A stretch of 64,000 bases of DNA from Gammaproteobacteria bacterium (lineage in GTDB: Bacteria; Pseudomonadota; Gammaproteobacteria; Chromatiales; Chromatiaceae), in assembly GCA_030148485.1 (NCBI GenBank), contig JASBTJ010000039.1, forward strand, positions 50,788 to 114,787, written 5' to 3'. The translations under genes and the position numbers were made by a program. The notes beneath the pieces are model-generated. The model did no database searches, was not told the DNA's origin, and worked only from the letters and a program-made list of their open reading frames with translations. Below are positions 39,493-49,247 of the stretch, one piece after another. Positions within the stretch are counted from its first letter, which is position 1, and every line of letters begins with the position of its first letter.

Positions 39493-40368
39493 TCAGCAGC
39501 CGACGTCGGCGCCCACTGCGGTGGGTAGGGTGTGACCGTCGGCCGACATCATATCCTTGATATCCGCCTCGATGATCTGGATGCCCTTGTTGCCGCAAAA
39601 GCGACGTTCCTTCGCCGTGGGCTCGGGAATCAATGCCCAGGCAGGAGGGTTGCCTGCGCCGTAGATCATGTCCGACAGCACCATGCGTTCGGTGTCGCGC
39701 AGCATGCGCATGCCGATAAACAGGTACTGCTTGCCGCGCCGGTATTCCTTGAGGAACGACGGAATGGCGAAGCCGCCCATCAGCTCCGTGATGTAATCCA
39801 CGTAGTCGGCGTCGGAGGCGATGAAGGTCGGGTCCGGCACCGGCGTGCCCATAGGCTTGAACAACACCGGCAGCCGGGTGTCCACGGCATCCTGATCGAT
39901 CTCCGTGTACTGTCCGCCATCATAGTGATGCAGCACAAACCGGTAGTCGGTGCCGGCGGTGCGGGCGATGCCGCGCACCAGGATGTGCGGCGTGTCGCTA
40001 TAGCTCGTCTGCAGCTGGGTGTCGCGATTGATGTCGATGACATAGGGCGGCTTGATGTCCGCCAGCCAGTCGTGAAAGGCGGCGCGAGTCCATGCCTGGT
40101 TGCCGTAGGTGTCGGTCAGAAAAGTGTTCACTGCCTTGCGGCCGCGCTTCAATTCCACATCCATGGCGGCGCGAGCGAACTCCCACATCAACCGGGGCGC
40201 CATCGGCTTGCCGCCGTTCATGGCCAGGATCAGGCTTTCGCTGTCGGCCGGGATGGCAGCGCTTGTTCGGGTGTGGGTCACGTCCGCCAGGACGCCCGGG
40301 CCCAGATAGGGGACCACCTGGCCGCTGCGGATGCCCGCCAGCAGTTCAGTCAAGTTGGGCTCGCTCAC
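39493..40368 (-). CDS. SIR2-like protein under a NifA/sigma-54 promoter
   Basis: 291 aa from GTG 40368, which has AAAGGAG seven bases ahead. SIR2-type fold: glycine loop VVPYLGPGVL at the N-terminus, central HILVRGIARTAGTDY, and GTPVPDPTFIASDADYVDYI, matching the SIR2_2 pattern of a D-rich turn then ADY. Where the catalytic His-Gly of sirtuins is expected the sequence reads KPMG, so deacylase chemistry is doubtful; NAD or ADP-ribose binding remains possible. SIR2-like proteins turn up near draT/hemerythrin in some diazotrophs, role unknown. Confidence 0.82.
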   Translation of the reverse strand: MSEPNLTELLAGIRSGQVVPYLGPGVLADVTHTRTSAAIPADSESLILAMNGGKPMAPRLMWEFARAAMDVELKRGRKAVNTFLTDTYGNQAWTRAAFHDWLADIKPPYVIDINRDTQLQTSYSDTPHILVRGIARTAGTDYRFVLHHYDGGQYTEIDQDAVDTRLPVLFKPMGTPVPDPTFIASDADYVDYITELMGGFAIPSFLKEYRRGKQYLFIGMRMLRDTERMVLSDMIYGAGNPPAWALIPEPTAKERRFCGNKGIQIIEADIKDMMSADGHTLPTAVGADVGC

Positions 40369-40411
40369 CGTTCGACTCCTTTTGGGAAGGTTGGGATTCA
40401 TCCAGGGTCGG

Positions 40412-40428
40412 TGCAAGAGGTGGGCCAG
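40412..40428 (-). promoter_or_regulatory. Sigma-54 promoter of the SIR2-like operon
   Basis: On the minus strand, CTGGCCCACCTCTTGCA, GG-N10-GC with a perfect -12 and a fair -24. Confidence 0.75.
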
Positions 40429-40478
40429 GATGCTATCGAGCGTGTAATCAACGGCTTGCAACAGTACCCCAAGGAGAT

Positions 40479-40494
40479 TGTCGGGAACGCGACA
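40479..40494. promoter_or_regulatory. NifA upstream activator site (SIR2-like operon)
   Basis: TGT-CGGGAACGCG-ACA, exact, 51 bases from the -24/-12 element, between draT and the SIR2-like gene. Confidence 0.78.
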
Positions 40495-40545
40495 GCCTCG
40501 GTTCGGACATTGTGCGGGGCAGGGCGGATACGGGTGAACGCCGGG

Positions 40546-41379
40546 TCAGAGGAGTTCGATTTCGTACAGGCCGCCGATCACCAGATGCTCGTCCTCGCCG
40601 TTCAGCGCGCCAGGGATCAGCCCGGGCACGTACAACAGTTTGGCGTGGGGTACGTGGGTTCTGATCACCTGGTCGCCGAACTCGTCGGCCCGTTCCCGGC
40701 TGGTGCTGAAGGAACTCACATTGTTCAGCAGCAGCACGCGCCGACGTTCGCCGGCGTCGGCCAAGATGGGGGTGTCATGCAGTTTGTTGAGACCGCGAAA
40801 CAAGGTGCGATGTACCTGTTCCCGGTCCTGCTGTTGCAGTTCGAATTGGCAATAGCTGTACAGCAGATCGAGTTGGGCATGCAGCGCATTGGTGTTGTAC
40901 AGGCCGTGGGATTGCGCGGCCAGATAGCGTTGATAAGCCGGACTGTCGCGGTCCGGTAGTGGCTCGCCGTGATAGCGGGTCTGCAATCCGAAACGGGATT
41001 CCACCCAGGCCTTGATCACCGCGCCTTCGCGCCCGTCCGCGTTGAATAGCCAGCCGCGTAACAGCTGCCGGTAATCGGCTTTGGCACGTCCTGGGCGAGA
41101 CTCCCGAATGGTGGGTGTCGGCGCTTCATCGAGTTGGAAGCCGGCGCGCATATGATGCGAAAACAACACAGCCCGGTGTCGCGGGTCCGGTTCGCGCTGC
41201 AGTACGTCGAACAGCTGATGGTGCAACACGTGCACGCCGTCCAGTTGGAGCGGCTGGGGGCTGCGCTGGAATGACAGCCCCGCCAGAACGTGGCAGGGCA
41301 GATTGCAGCGGTTGATGGGCAGACAGGTCTGCGCCGGCAGGTCCTCCGCCCGGGCCTGGGGGGCTTTGTCGCGGATCAC
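40546..41379 (-). CDS. draT: DraT, NAD-dinitrogenase-reductase ADP-ribosyltransferase
   Basis: 277 aa from a GTG at 41379, the usual DraT length. It moves ADP-ribose from NAD to Arg101 of NifH, switching nitrogenase off in dark or ammonium. Family blocks: LPINRCNLPCHVLAGLSFQ, PQPLQLDGV, RTLFRGLNK, LLNNVSSFSTSRERADEFG (NAD site) and VIGGLYEIELL. Divergent from nifH with 200 bases between. No -24/-12 element was found on its strand. Confidence 0.94.
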   Translation of the reverse strand: MIRDKAPQARAEDLPAQTCLPINRCNLPCHVLAGLSFQRSPQPLQLDGVHVLHHQLFDVLQREPDPRHRAVLFSHHMRAGFQLDEAPTPTIRESRPGRAKADYRQLLRGWLFNADGREGAVIKAWVESRFGLQTRYHGEPLPDRDSPAYQRYLAAQSHGLYNTNALHAQLDLLYSYCQFELQQQDREQVHRTLFRGLNKLHDTPILADAGERRRVLLLNNVSSFSTSRERADEFGDQVIRTHVPHAKLLYVPGLIPGALNGEDEHLVIGGLYEIELL

Positions 41380-41410
41380 GTTGTCCTTGTCCGTACGTGT
41401 TGTAGGGCTT

Positions 41411-41426
41411 TGTTGGGATTGTGACC
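41411..41426 (+). promoter_or_regulatory. Imperfect NifA site (nifH) in a palindrome
   Basis: TGT-TGGGATTGTG-ACC, one base off. It lies in a larger inverted repeat, TTGTTGG-N8-CCAACAA (41410-41431). About 70 bases ahead of the nifH promoter. Confidence 0.5.
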
Positions 41427-41447
41427 AACAAGGCGAGCCTTGGCTAG

Positions 41448-42458
<1,011 letters not shown>

Positions 42459-42467
42459 GACGGTACC

Positions 42468-42493
42468 GGGCGTCGGCCTATGGGCCGGCGCCC
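42468..42493 (+). other. Stem-loop between nifH and nifD
   Basis: GGGCGTCGGCC and GGCCGGCGCCC form an 11-bp stem with a TATG loop and one G-T pair. No T-run right after. Such hairpins 3' of nifH are thought to stabilise nifH mRNA and set the H:DK ratio. Confidence 0.8.
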
Positions 42494-42554
42494 AATACGG
42501 ACATTTTCCTTTTGATCCGTCCACAGATTGGTGGCGGCAACCAGGAGAAGCAAA

Positions 42555-44036
42555 ATGGCAGCAATGTCACGTGAAGAGACCGAAGCCATCATCCAGGAGG
42601 TGCTGGAGGTCTACCCCGAAAAGGCCAAAAAGGATCGCGCCAAGCACCTTGCGGTCAATGATCAAACCATCGAACAGTCCAAGAAGTGCATCACCTCAAA
42701 CCGGAAGTCTCTGCCGGGCGTGATGACCATCCGTGGCTGCGCCTACGCCGGCTCCAAAGGCGTGGTGTGGGGCCCGGTGAAGGACATGATCCATATCTCC
42801 CACGGTCCCGTGGGCTGTGGCCAGTATTCCCGCGCCGGCCGTCGCAACTACTACATCGGCGTGACCGGTGTGAACACCTACACCACGATGAACTTCACCT
42901 CCGATTTCCAGGAGAAGGACATCGTGTTCGGTGGCGACAAGAAGCTGGACAAGATGATCGACGAGATCCAGACCCTGTTCCCGATGAACAAGGGTGTGAC
43001 CATCCAGTCCGAGTGCCCGATCGGTCTGATCGGTGACGACATCGAGGCCGTGGCCAAGAAAAAGGCCAAAGAGCACGAGACCACTGTTGTACCGGTTCGT
43101 TGCGAAGGCTTCCGCGGTGTGTCCCAGTCGCTGGGCCACCACATTGCCAACGATGCCGTGCGTGACTGGGTGTTGGACAAGCGCGACAACGACGACAGCT
43201 TCGAGTCCACCCCTTACGACGTGTCCATCATCGGTGACTACAACATCGGTGGTGACGCCTGGTCTTCCCGCACCTTGCTGGAAGAGATGGGCCTACGCGT
43301 TGTGTCCCAATGGTCTGGTGACGGTACCTTGTCGGAGATGGAGCTGACCCCCAAGGTCAAGCTCAATCTGCTGCACTGCTACCGTTCCATGAACTACATC
43401 TCCCGTCATATGGAAGAGAAGTACGGTATTCCCTGGGTGGAGTACAACTTCTTCGGCCCGACCAAGATCGCCGAGTCGCTGCGCAAGATCGCCAGTTACT
43501 TCGACGACACCATCAAGGAAGGTGCCGAGCGCGTCATCGAGCGCTACAAGGCCGAGTACGACGCGGTTATCGCCAAGTACCGCCCGCGTCTGGAAGGCAA
43601 GCGCGTGATGCTCTACATCGGCGGCCTGCGTCCCCGGCACACCATCGGTGCCTACGAGGACCTGGGGATGGAAGTGGTTGGTACCGGCTATGAGTTCGGC
43701 CATAACGACGACTACGACCGCACCATCAAAGAGATGGGCAACGCCACCTTGATCTATGACGACGTCACCGGCTACGAGTTCGAGGAATTCGTCAAGAAGG
43801 TGAAGCCCGATCTGATCGGCTCCGGCATCAAGGAGAAGTACATCTTCCAGAAGATGGGCATCCCCTTCCGTCAGATGCACTCCTGGGACTACTCCGGTCC
43901 ATACCACGGCTATGACGGCTTCGCCATCTTTGCCCGGGACATGGACATGACACTGAACAACCCGTGTTGGGAGTCGGTGCAGGTTCCCTGGAAGAAGAAA
44001 GCCGTCGAAGACGAGGCCGTTGCCGCCGGCGCCTGA
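42555..44036 (+). CDS. nifD: NifD, nitrogenase MoFe protein alpha chain
   Basis: 493 aa. P-cluster ligands Cys62 ([10 protein letters not shown]), Cys88 (PVGCGQYS) and the [11 protein letters not shown]ys; FeMo-co ligands are the Cys in [10 protein letters not shown] and the His in [16 protein letters not shown]. Standard Mo type. ATG 42555 has CAGGAG ahead. An 18-base leader motif is shared with nifK. Confidence 0.99.
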   Translation: MAAMSREETEAIIQEVLEVYPEKAKKDRAKHLAVNDQTIEQSKKCITSNRKSLPGVMTIRGCAYAGSKGVVWGPVKDMIHISHGPVGCGQYSRAGRRNYYIGVTGVNTYTTMNFTSDFQEKDIVFGGDKKLDKMIDEIQTLFPMNKGVTIQSECPIGLIGDDIEAVAKKKAKEHETTVVPVRCEGFRGVSQSLGHHIANDAVRDWVLDKRDNDDSFESTPYDVSIIGDYNIGGDAWSSRTLLEEMGLRVVSQWSGDGTLSEMELTPKVKLNLLHCYRSMNYISRHMEEKYGIPWVEYNFFGPTKIAESLRKIASYFDDTIKEGAERVIERYKAEYDAVIAKYRPRLEGKRVMLYIGGLRPRHTIGAYEDLGMEVVGTGYEFGHNDDYDRTIKEMGNATLIYDDVTGYEFEEFVKKVKPDLIGSGIKEKYIFQKMGIPFRQMHSWDYSGPYHGYDGFAIFARDMDMTLNNPCWESVQVPWKKKAVEDEAVAAGA

Positions 44037-44045
44037 TACCCGCAA

Positions 44046-44067
44046 GGGCGGGGCGTGAGTCCCGCCC
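44046..44067 (+). other. Stem-loop between nifD and nifK
   Basis: GGGCGGG and CCCGCCC with an 8-base loop, ten bases past the nifD stop. Probably an mRNA-stabilising or attenuating hairpin within the operon. Confidence 0.7.
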
Positions 44068-44133
44068 GACCGGATCCATCTTGTTTCAATCTGGCCCGCG
44101 TCCGCAGATTGGCGGCGTGGGAGGAGAAAGATC

Positions 44134-45702
44134 ATGGCTCAGAATGTAGACGAAATTAAGCCCAGCTATCCCTTGTTCCGCGATGCCGAGTACAAGGACA
44201 ACCTGGCAAAAAAGCTGGAGTACGAAGAGCGTGCTCCGATGGAAGAGATCATGAAGACCTTCGAGTGGACCACCACCGAAGAGTACAAGGAGCTCAACTT
44301 CCAGCGTGAGGCCCTGACCGTCAACCCGGCCAAGGCCTGCCAACCCCTCGGCTCCGTACTGTGTGCCCTGGGCTTCCACAAGACCATGCCGTATGTGCAC
44401 GGCTCGCAGGGTTGTGTGGCGTACTTCCGTACCTATTTCAACCGTCACTTCAAGGAGCCGGTGGCCTGTGTATCCGACTCGATGACCGAGGATGCCGCGG
44501 TGTTTGGTGGTCAGAAGAACATGTTCGACGGCCTGGAAAACTGCAAGGCGATGTACAAGCCGGACATGATCGCCGTATCCACCACCTGCATGGCCGAGGT
44601 CATCGGTGACGACCTGAACGCCTTCATCGGAAACTCCCGCAAGGAAGGTCACGTCCCGGACGACTACCCGGTGCCCTTCGCTCACACGCCCAGCTTTGTC
44701 GGTTCCCACACCACCGGCTGGGACAATATGTTCGAAGGCATCATCCGCTACTTCACCCTCAACCACATGGAAGGGAAAGAGGTCGGCAGCAATGGCAAGA
44801 TCAACATCGTGCCGGGCTTTGAGACCTACCTGGGCAACTACCGCGTTATCCAGCGCATGTTGAAGGAAATGGACGTCGACTACACGTTCATGTCCGACCC
44901 TACCGAAGTACTGGATACGCCGGCCGACGGTGAGTTCCGCATGTACGCCGGTGGCACCACCATGGACGAGGTGAAGGATGCGCCCAACGCCATCGATACG
45001 GTGTTGCTGCAACCCTGGCAGTCGGTGAAGACCAAGAAGTTCATCAAGAACACCTGGAAGCAGCCGGCGACCGAGTTTGCCATCCCGATGGGCTTGAAGG
45101 CCACTGACGAATTCCTGATGAAGATCTCCGAGATCACCGGCAAACCGATTCCTGAATCGCTGGAAAAGGAGCGCGGCCGTCTGGTGGACATGATCACCGA
45201 CTCCCACGCCTGGCTGCACGGCAAGAAGTTCGCACTATGGGGTGACGCGGACTTCGTCATGGGCATGGTGGCCTTCCTGCTCGAACTGGGCGCCGAGCCG
45301 ACCCACATCCTCTGCCACCATGCCAACAAGCGCTGGAAGAAGGCGGTGGAAAAGATGCTGGCCGAGTCGCCGTACGGCAAGGACTGCGAAGTGCACATCG
45401 GCAAGGATCTGTGGCACATGCGTTCGCTGGTGTTCACCAACAAGCCGGACTTCATGATCGGCAATTCCTACGGCAAGTTCATCCAGCGTGACACCGTCAC
45501 CAAGGGTAAGGAGTTCGAGGTGCCGCTGATCCGCATCGGCTTCCCGATCTTCGATCGTCATCACATGCATCGAGACACCACCATGGGCTATGAAGGCGCC
45601 ATGTACATGCTCAAGATGCTGGTCAACTCCGTCCTGGAGCGTCTGGACGAGGAGACCCGAGGCATGGGAACCACCGACTACAACTACGACCTGATCCGCT
45701 AA
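44134..45702 (+). CDS. nifK: NifK, nitrogenase MoFe protein beta chain
   Basis: 522 aa, the longer NifK type. P-cluster Cys are seen in KACQPLGSVLCALGF, GSQGCVAYFR and STTCMAEVIGDD. The N-terminal extension (residues 1-55) wraps NifD in Azotobacter-type enzymes. GGGAGGAG ribosome site. It ends with a strong hairpin before nifT. Confidence 0.99.
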   Translation: MAQNVDEIKPSYPLFRDAEYKDNLAKKLEYEERAPMEEIMKTFEWTTTEEYKELNFQREALTVNPAKACQPLGSVLCALGFHKTMPYVHGSQGCVAYFRTYFNRHFKEPVACVSDSMTEDAAVFGGQKNMFDGLENCKAMYKPDMIAVSTTCMAEVIGDDLNAFIGNSRKEGHVPDDYPVPFAHTPSFVGSHTTGWDNMFEGIIRYFTLNHMEGKEVGSNGKINIVPGFETYLGNYRVIQRMLKEMDVDYTFMSDPTEVLDTPADGEFRMYAGGTTMDEVKDAPNAIDTVLLQPWQSVKTKKFIKNTWKQPATEFAIPMGLKATDEFLMKISEITGKPIPESLEKERGRLVDMITDSHAWLHGKKFALWGDADFVMGMVAFLLELGAEPTHILCHHANKRWKKAVEKMLAESPYGKDCEVHIGKDLWHMRSLVFTNKPDFMIGNSYGKFIQRDTVTKGKEFEVPLIRIGFPIFDRHHMHRDTTMGYEGAMYMLKMLVNSVLERLDEETRGMGTTDYNYDLIR

Positions 45703-45710
45703 GCGGTTCG

Positions 45711-45737
45711 GCCTGCCCCCACGTGGCGGGGGCAGGC
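45711..45737 (+). other. Strong stem-loop between nifK and nifT
   Basis: GCCTGCCCCC and GGGGGCAGGC form a perfect 10-bp stem with a 7-base loop. No T-run, so more likely an mRNA-end stabiliser or attenuator than a full terminator. Confidence 0.75.
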
Positions 45738-45758
45738 GCGGTTGTTCAGGAGGTGAAC

Positions 45759-45971
45759 ATGCCCAGTGTGATGATTCGCGTGAAGGACAATGGCAACTTG
45801 CTCTTCTATATCGCCAAGAAGGACCAGGAAGACGAGATCGCCAGTGTTGAACGCGACACCGAAGACGAGTGGGGCGGTGAAGTGGCGCTGACCGATGGTT
45901 CGAAGTGGTACATCGATCCCATCAGTCCGCCGCCACGCTTTCCCACCACCCTGCGCTTCAAAAAAGCGTGA
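45759..45971 (+). CDS. nifT: NifT/FixU family protein
   Basis: 70 aa from ATG 45759 with CAGGAGGTG ahead. Family pattern MPSVMIRVKDNGNLLFYIAKKDQE ... WYIDPISPPPRFPTTLRFKKA. Role in nitrogenase maturation is minor and unclear. Confidence 0.95.
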   Translation: MPSVMIRVKDNGNLLFYIAKKDQEDEIASVERDTEDEWGGEVALTDGSKWYIDPISPPPRFPTTLRFKKA

Positions 45972-45993
45972 AGCTTACAGCGAGGTAACGACC

Positions 45994-46188
45994 ATGGCTC
46001 TGCAAATCGTTAGAGATGTCTGCACCGCCTGCGGAGACTGCGAACCGGTCTGTCCGACCGACTCAATCAAGCCGTTCAAAGGCGTTTATGCCATCGATGC
46101 CGACTCCTGCACGGAGTGCGAGGGGGACTTCGACGTGCCCCAATGCCTGGATGTCTGCATGGAGGACGATTGCATCATCCCGGCTTGA
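45994..46188 (+). CDS. nif 2[4Fe-4S] ferredoxin
   Basis: 64 aa. CTACGDCEPVCPTDSI and CTECEGDFDVPQCLDVCMEDDCI bind two clusters. Such ferredoxins stand after nifT in Azotobacter and probably serve nitrogenase or cofactor assembly. Start at ATG 45994 with CGAGG ahead. Confidence 0.94.
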   Translation: MALQIVRDVCTACGDCEPVCPTDSIKPFKGVYAIDADSCTECEGDFDVPQCLDVCMEDDCIIPA

Positions 46189-46224
46189 GCTGATCACAGT
46201 GTTGACCCGTTCGGGGCGATGTCA

Positions 46225-46241
46225 TTGGACTGTCGATTGCC
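46225..46241 (+). promoter_or_regulatory. Possible internal sigma-54 promoter of nafY
   Basis: TTGGACTGTCGATTGCC keeps GG-N10-GC but no NifA site lies nearby. About 70 bases before nafY. Confidence 0.35.
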
Positions 46242-46310
46242 GCGGTTCGTTGGCATTGCCCCGTCTCTGCCTGCACGTTGGATAACGTGCCGTCACAAGG
46301 AGACAGGCCG

Positions 46311-47045
46311 ATGAACAGTCCCCATCATGTTGAACACGAGCGCGGCGCGAGCAAGGCGCCGATCTCGAGAGATGTCGCGTTACGCCTCGGGCTGGCGGTA
46401 CGCGCCCTGGGCGACGCGGACGCCCGCCGCATCCTGCGTATCCTGGAGGATCTGGTCGGCATGCCGCCGACCAAGAAGAAACTCGACAGTCTCAGTCGCA
46501 AGGACCTGAAGGTTGCGGCCGGTGGCGAACTGGCTGAACTGCCGGCGGATGAGCTGGACGCCTTGCTGACCATCCTCAAGGGCGAGTCGGATTTGGAGCC
46601 CTTGCCGGAGATCGAGCCCTATGCCGACGGAGACATGCCCGATTCGGTGCGTGTCGCCTGTGCGTCCAACTCGGCGGAGAATCTGGACGGCCATTTCGGC
46701 AGTTGCAAACGTTTTTTGGTCTACCAGGTGTCGGCCGACGAGGTGCGACTGGTCGATGTGCGTCTGATCAAGGGCATTGGTTCGGATCAGGACAAGAACG
46801 CCGCACGCGCCGCTTTGATAGACGACTGCCAGGTGCTGTACGTGATGTCCATCGGCGGACCTGCCGCCGCCAAGGCGGTGCGTGCCGGGCTGCATCCGAT
46901 CAAATATCCGGCAGGCGGTTCGGCGCGCGAACGCGCATTGCAATTGCAACAGGTGCTGGGCGAAAACGCACCGCCCTGGCTGGCCAAGGCGATGGGCAAG
47001 GCCCCCGAGGATCGCGTGCGTTTCGAGATGGAGGCCGAAGGATGA
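46311..47045 (+). CDS. nafY: NafY/NifY family FeMo-co chaperone
   Basis: 244 aa from ATG 46311 (AGGAGACAG ahead). An N-terminal helical SAM-like domain (residues about 20-100) binds apo-NifDK; a C-terminal NifX-type domain (about 115-225) with NLDGHFGSCKRFLVYQV holds FeMo-co through the His. The end ENAPPWLAKAMGK is typical. Stop overlaps the next gene (ATGA). Confidence 0.93.
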   Translation: MNSPHHVEHERGASKAPISRDVALRLGLAVRALGDADARRILRILEDLVGMPPTKKKLDSLSRKDLKVAAGGELAELPADELDALLTILKGESDLEPLPEIEPYADGDMPDSVRVACASNSAENLDGHFGSCKRFLVYQVSADEVRLVDVRLIKGIGSDQDKNAARAALIDDCQVLYVMSIGGPAAAKAVRAGLHPIKYPAGGSARERALQLQQVLGENAPPWLAKAMGKAPEDRVRFEMEAEG

Positions 47046-47311
47046 TAGCAACGGATCAGATCGAACAGATATCCACCGCAGTGCAGCAACAAGGCTTGGA
47101 CGAGGGCGTGGTGTCCGGGTTGCGCCAACGGTTTCCCGATATTCATTTCATCTACTGCATGGATGACGACGTGTGCGGGCCAAAGCCGGTCATGCAGGCG
47201 GAGGGCTTCAATATCTATCTGGTGGATGCGCGTGAGCATTGCCTGGCGTTCACCCAGAGTGCCGATATCGCCACCGGCGTGGTGCTGGCCGAAGTCGAGG
47301 CGGAGGAGTGA
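47042..47311 (+). CDS. DUF6129-type nif-associated protein
   Basis: 89 aa. Family pattern: RFPDIHFIYCMDDDVCGPKPVMQAEGFNIYLVDAREHCLAFT and a tail ATGVVLAEVE. Present in many nif clusters between nafY and nifE; function unknown. The two close Cys (YCMDDDVCGP) may bind metal. Overlaps nafY by four bases. Confidence 0.82.
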   Translation: MIATDQIEQISTAVQQQGLDEGVVSGLRQRFPDIHFIYCMDDDVCGPKPVMQAEGFNIYLVDAREHCLAFTQSADIATGVVLAEVEAEE

Positions 47312-47358
47312 ATGCCGCCTCGCAGCGGCAAGCCGGTGACGCTGACGGAACCAAGGTC

Positions 47359-48078
47359 ATGAACAGCACCCATTGCGCCACCTGTCCGCATCGGGTGGAT
47401 CGTTTGACCACCGGCCGTTGTAAACCAGGTGATGCCTGCGTCAAGGCGATGAGCGGGCGACAGATCGAACGCTTCTTCCGGGTGAATCCCGATCTGGCCG
47501 AGGGGTACGCGGGTGACGATTTTTGGGAGCGCCGTGCCATTGCCGCGCGCTACCTGTCCCAGAAGCGCCTGTTGACCATGTTGGACGATCCGGACGAGGT
47601 GGTACGCCGGGTATTGGCCTACCGCTTGCCGGTTGACCAGTTGCAGGCGCTGGTCAAGGACCCCGACCGCGAGGTGCGCATCACCGTGGCCGATCGCTTA
47701 CCGCCGGAGCAACTGGAGCAGATGGCGGAAGATCCCGACTACCTGGTACGCCATTACGTTTCCAAGCGGTTACCGGTGGGGCGCTTGTTCCGATTGATCG
47801 TTGACGACGAGCGCGAGGTGCGCAAGACCGTCGCCAGCCGCCTACCGCCCGAAAGCCTGGGGCTGATGATCCATGACCCCGAACCGGAGATCCGTCAACA
47901 GGTCGCCGAGCGCATTGCCCCGTCTTCCTTGGCGTCGTTGATGGGCGACCCCGACTGGCGGGTGCGCCTGGTGGTGGCATCCCGGGCACCGGCTGAGCTA
48001 CTGCCCCGACTCGTGGACGACGATGATGAGGACGTCAGCGCCGTGGCACAGGACCGCCTTGCGGACCTGGGGCGTTGA
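47359..48078 (+). CDS. lrv: LRV-type leucine-rich repeat variant protein
   Basis: 239 aa from ATG 47359; a GTG at 47308 overlapping the previous stop is the other choice. N-terminal Cys cluster HCATCPHRV ... RCKPGDAC, as in the [4Fe-4S] LRV protein of Azotobacter, then about eight 24-residue repeats of the type LxxLxxDPDxxVRxxVAxRLP. Function unknown; likely protein-protein contacts in nitrogenase assembly. Confidence 0.88.
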   Translation: MNSTHCATCPHRVDRLTTGRCKPGDACVKAMSGRQIERFFRVNPDLAEGYAGDDFWERRAIAARYLSQKRLLTMLDDPDEVVRRVLAYRLPVDQLQALVKDPDREVRITVADRLPPEQLEQMAEDPDYLVRHYVSKRLPVGRLFRLIVDDEREVRKTVASRLPPESLGLMIHDPEPEIRQQVAERIAPSSLASLMGDPDWRVRLVVASRAPAELLPRLVDDDDEDVSAVAQDRLADLGR

Positions 48079-48081
48079 GGC

Positions 48082-49026
48082 ATGGATTCGTTTATCGGTA
48101 AAAAGGCGAAGATCGGGCCGGCGCCGGTTCGCATTGATGCCAAGCCGGCGTTGTCACTGGATGAATGTGTGCAGGGATTGGCGTCCGGTCTGTCCGACCT
48201 GGCATTCAAGCCGGTGTTGACTCGCGGTGGCTGGTACCGGCCTGGCGGGTTGCTGAACCAGGATGGCGAGCGGGTCAGCGATAGCTTGGTCGACTGGCTT
48301 GAACATCAGGTCGCTGACGATATCGATGGTTTCCTCGATCGTTACCAGAACGCCGGGCTGGTCGCCACCCGGCTACAAGGGCGGACGCATTATCTGACCG
48401 CGGTGATCGGCGACGCGCCCGACGATTTCGTGCAGTTGGAGGTGGAGGAACTGCGGGAAGTCGCGGATCGGGTGCTGTTACCGGACGGCTGGGTGCCGGA
48501 CGATGTGCAGGATCTGTTGGATCCGCTCGAGCGCTCGCCACTACCGCCGGAACCTGTCGGACGCGCGCAATTCGAGGTCAGACGCTATCGCGTGATCCCC
48601 GAGCTGTTCACGGCCGGTGGGTCCAAGTTGGCACCGTTGCGACGATTCATCTACGACTGGGCCGCCAGCAGTGCCGGAAAGCACCGGTCTTTCTCGCGTC
48701 ACTGGGTGCTCGCCCTGCGCGACGTCGAAGGCAGCGACGGTGAGATGCGTGTGTCAGCCAAGCCGATTCCTGCTATGCCGGCACCGTCACCGGGACTCGC
48801 GCCCTATGACGGTCGGCGTGGCGTCGCATTGCTTGACGATATCCGTCGTTTCGATCAGCAGGTCGGTTATCCCTTTGCCTGGTTCTTCGCCATGTTGACC
48901 GGGCCTTGTGTGCCCTTCGATCTGGCCGAGGCGGTGTTGGCCGACTTGGCCGACGACTTCGATTACCTGCCCCCACGCGACGCCTTGATCCTGGCCGGCT
49001 GGGCAAACAAGCGGTACGCGGTGTGA
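48082..49026 (+). CDS. Conserved nif-cluster protein, unknown
   Basis: 314 aa, starts four bases after lrv. No known motif; notable features are GGWYRPGGLLNQDGERVSDSLVDWLEHQ, RVIPELFTAGGSKLAPLRRFIYDW and TGPCVPFDLAEAVLADL. Soluble, Trp-rich. An unnamed gene with similar place and size occurs after lrv in Azotobacter-like nif clusters, as I recall. Function not known. Confidence 0.8.
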   Translation: MDSFIGKKAKIGPAPVRIDAKPALSLDECVQGLASGLSDLAFKPVLTRGGWYRPGGLLNQDGERVSDSLVDWLEHQVADDIDGFLDRYQNAGLVATRLQGRTHYLTAVIGDAPDDFVQLEVEELREVADRVLLPDGWVPDDVQDLLDPLERSPLPPEPVGRAQFEVRRYRVIPELFTAGGSKLAPLRRFIYDWAASSAGKHRSFSRHWVLALRDVEGSDGEMRVSAKPIPAMPAPSPGLAPYDGRRGVALLDDIRRFDQQVGYPFAWFFAMLTGPCVPFDLAEAVLADLADDFDYLPPRDALILAGWANKRYAV

Positions 49027-49133
49027 TTGGAGCCCGGTGCGGGCGATGGGCGCATCTGGCCCGGTGACGACTGTTGCGGAGCGCTTTGACGCACGCGTCT
49101 TGTCGTCTATGCCGCAATGCCGATTCCCGCCAT

Positions 49134-49149
49134 TGTCGTGTTTGCGACA
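49134..49149 (+). promoter_or_regulatory. NifA upstream activator site (nifEN)
   Basis: TGT-CGTGTTTGCG-ACA, exact, 45 bases ahead of the -24/-12 element. Confidence 0.78.
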
Positions 49150-49193
49150 GGGGTTTTGGCTCAAAACTGCCGGCCAATCAAAGCCCTGCAACA

Positions 49194-49209
49194 TGGCACA
49201 GCGGTTGCA
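49194..49209 (+). promoter_or_regulatory. Sigma-54 promoter of nifEN operon
   Basis: TGGCACAGCGGTTGCA, full consensus, about 40 bases before the nifE ATG. Confidence 0.9.
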
Positions 49210-49247
49210 CTGTGATGAACATCCGTAACTGACCGCAGTGGCACGCC

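Noticed and set aside
39532..40959. 475-aa plus-strand ORF
   Set aside because: It lies opposite the SIR2-like and draT genes; composition is that of a GC-rich antisense shadow and no family pattern is seen.
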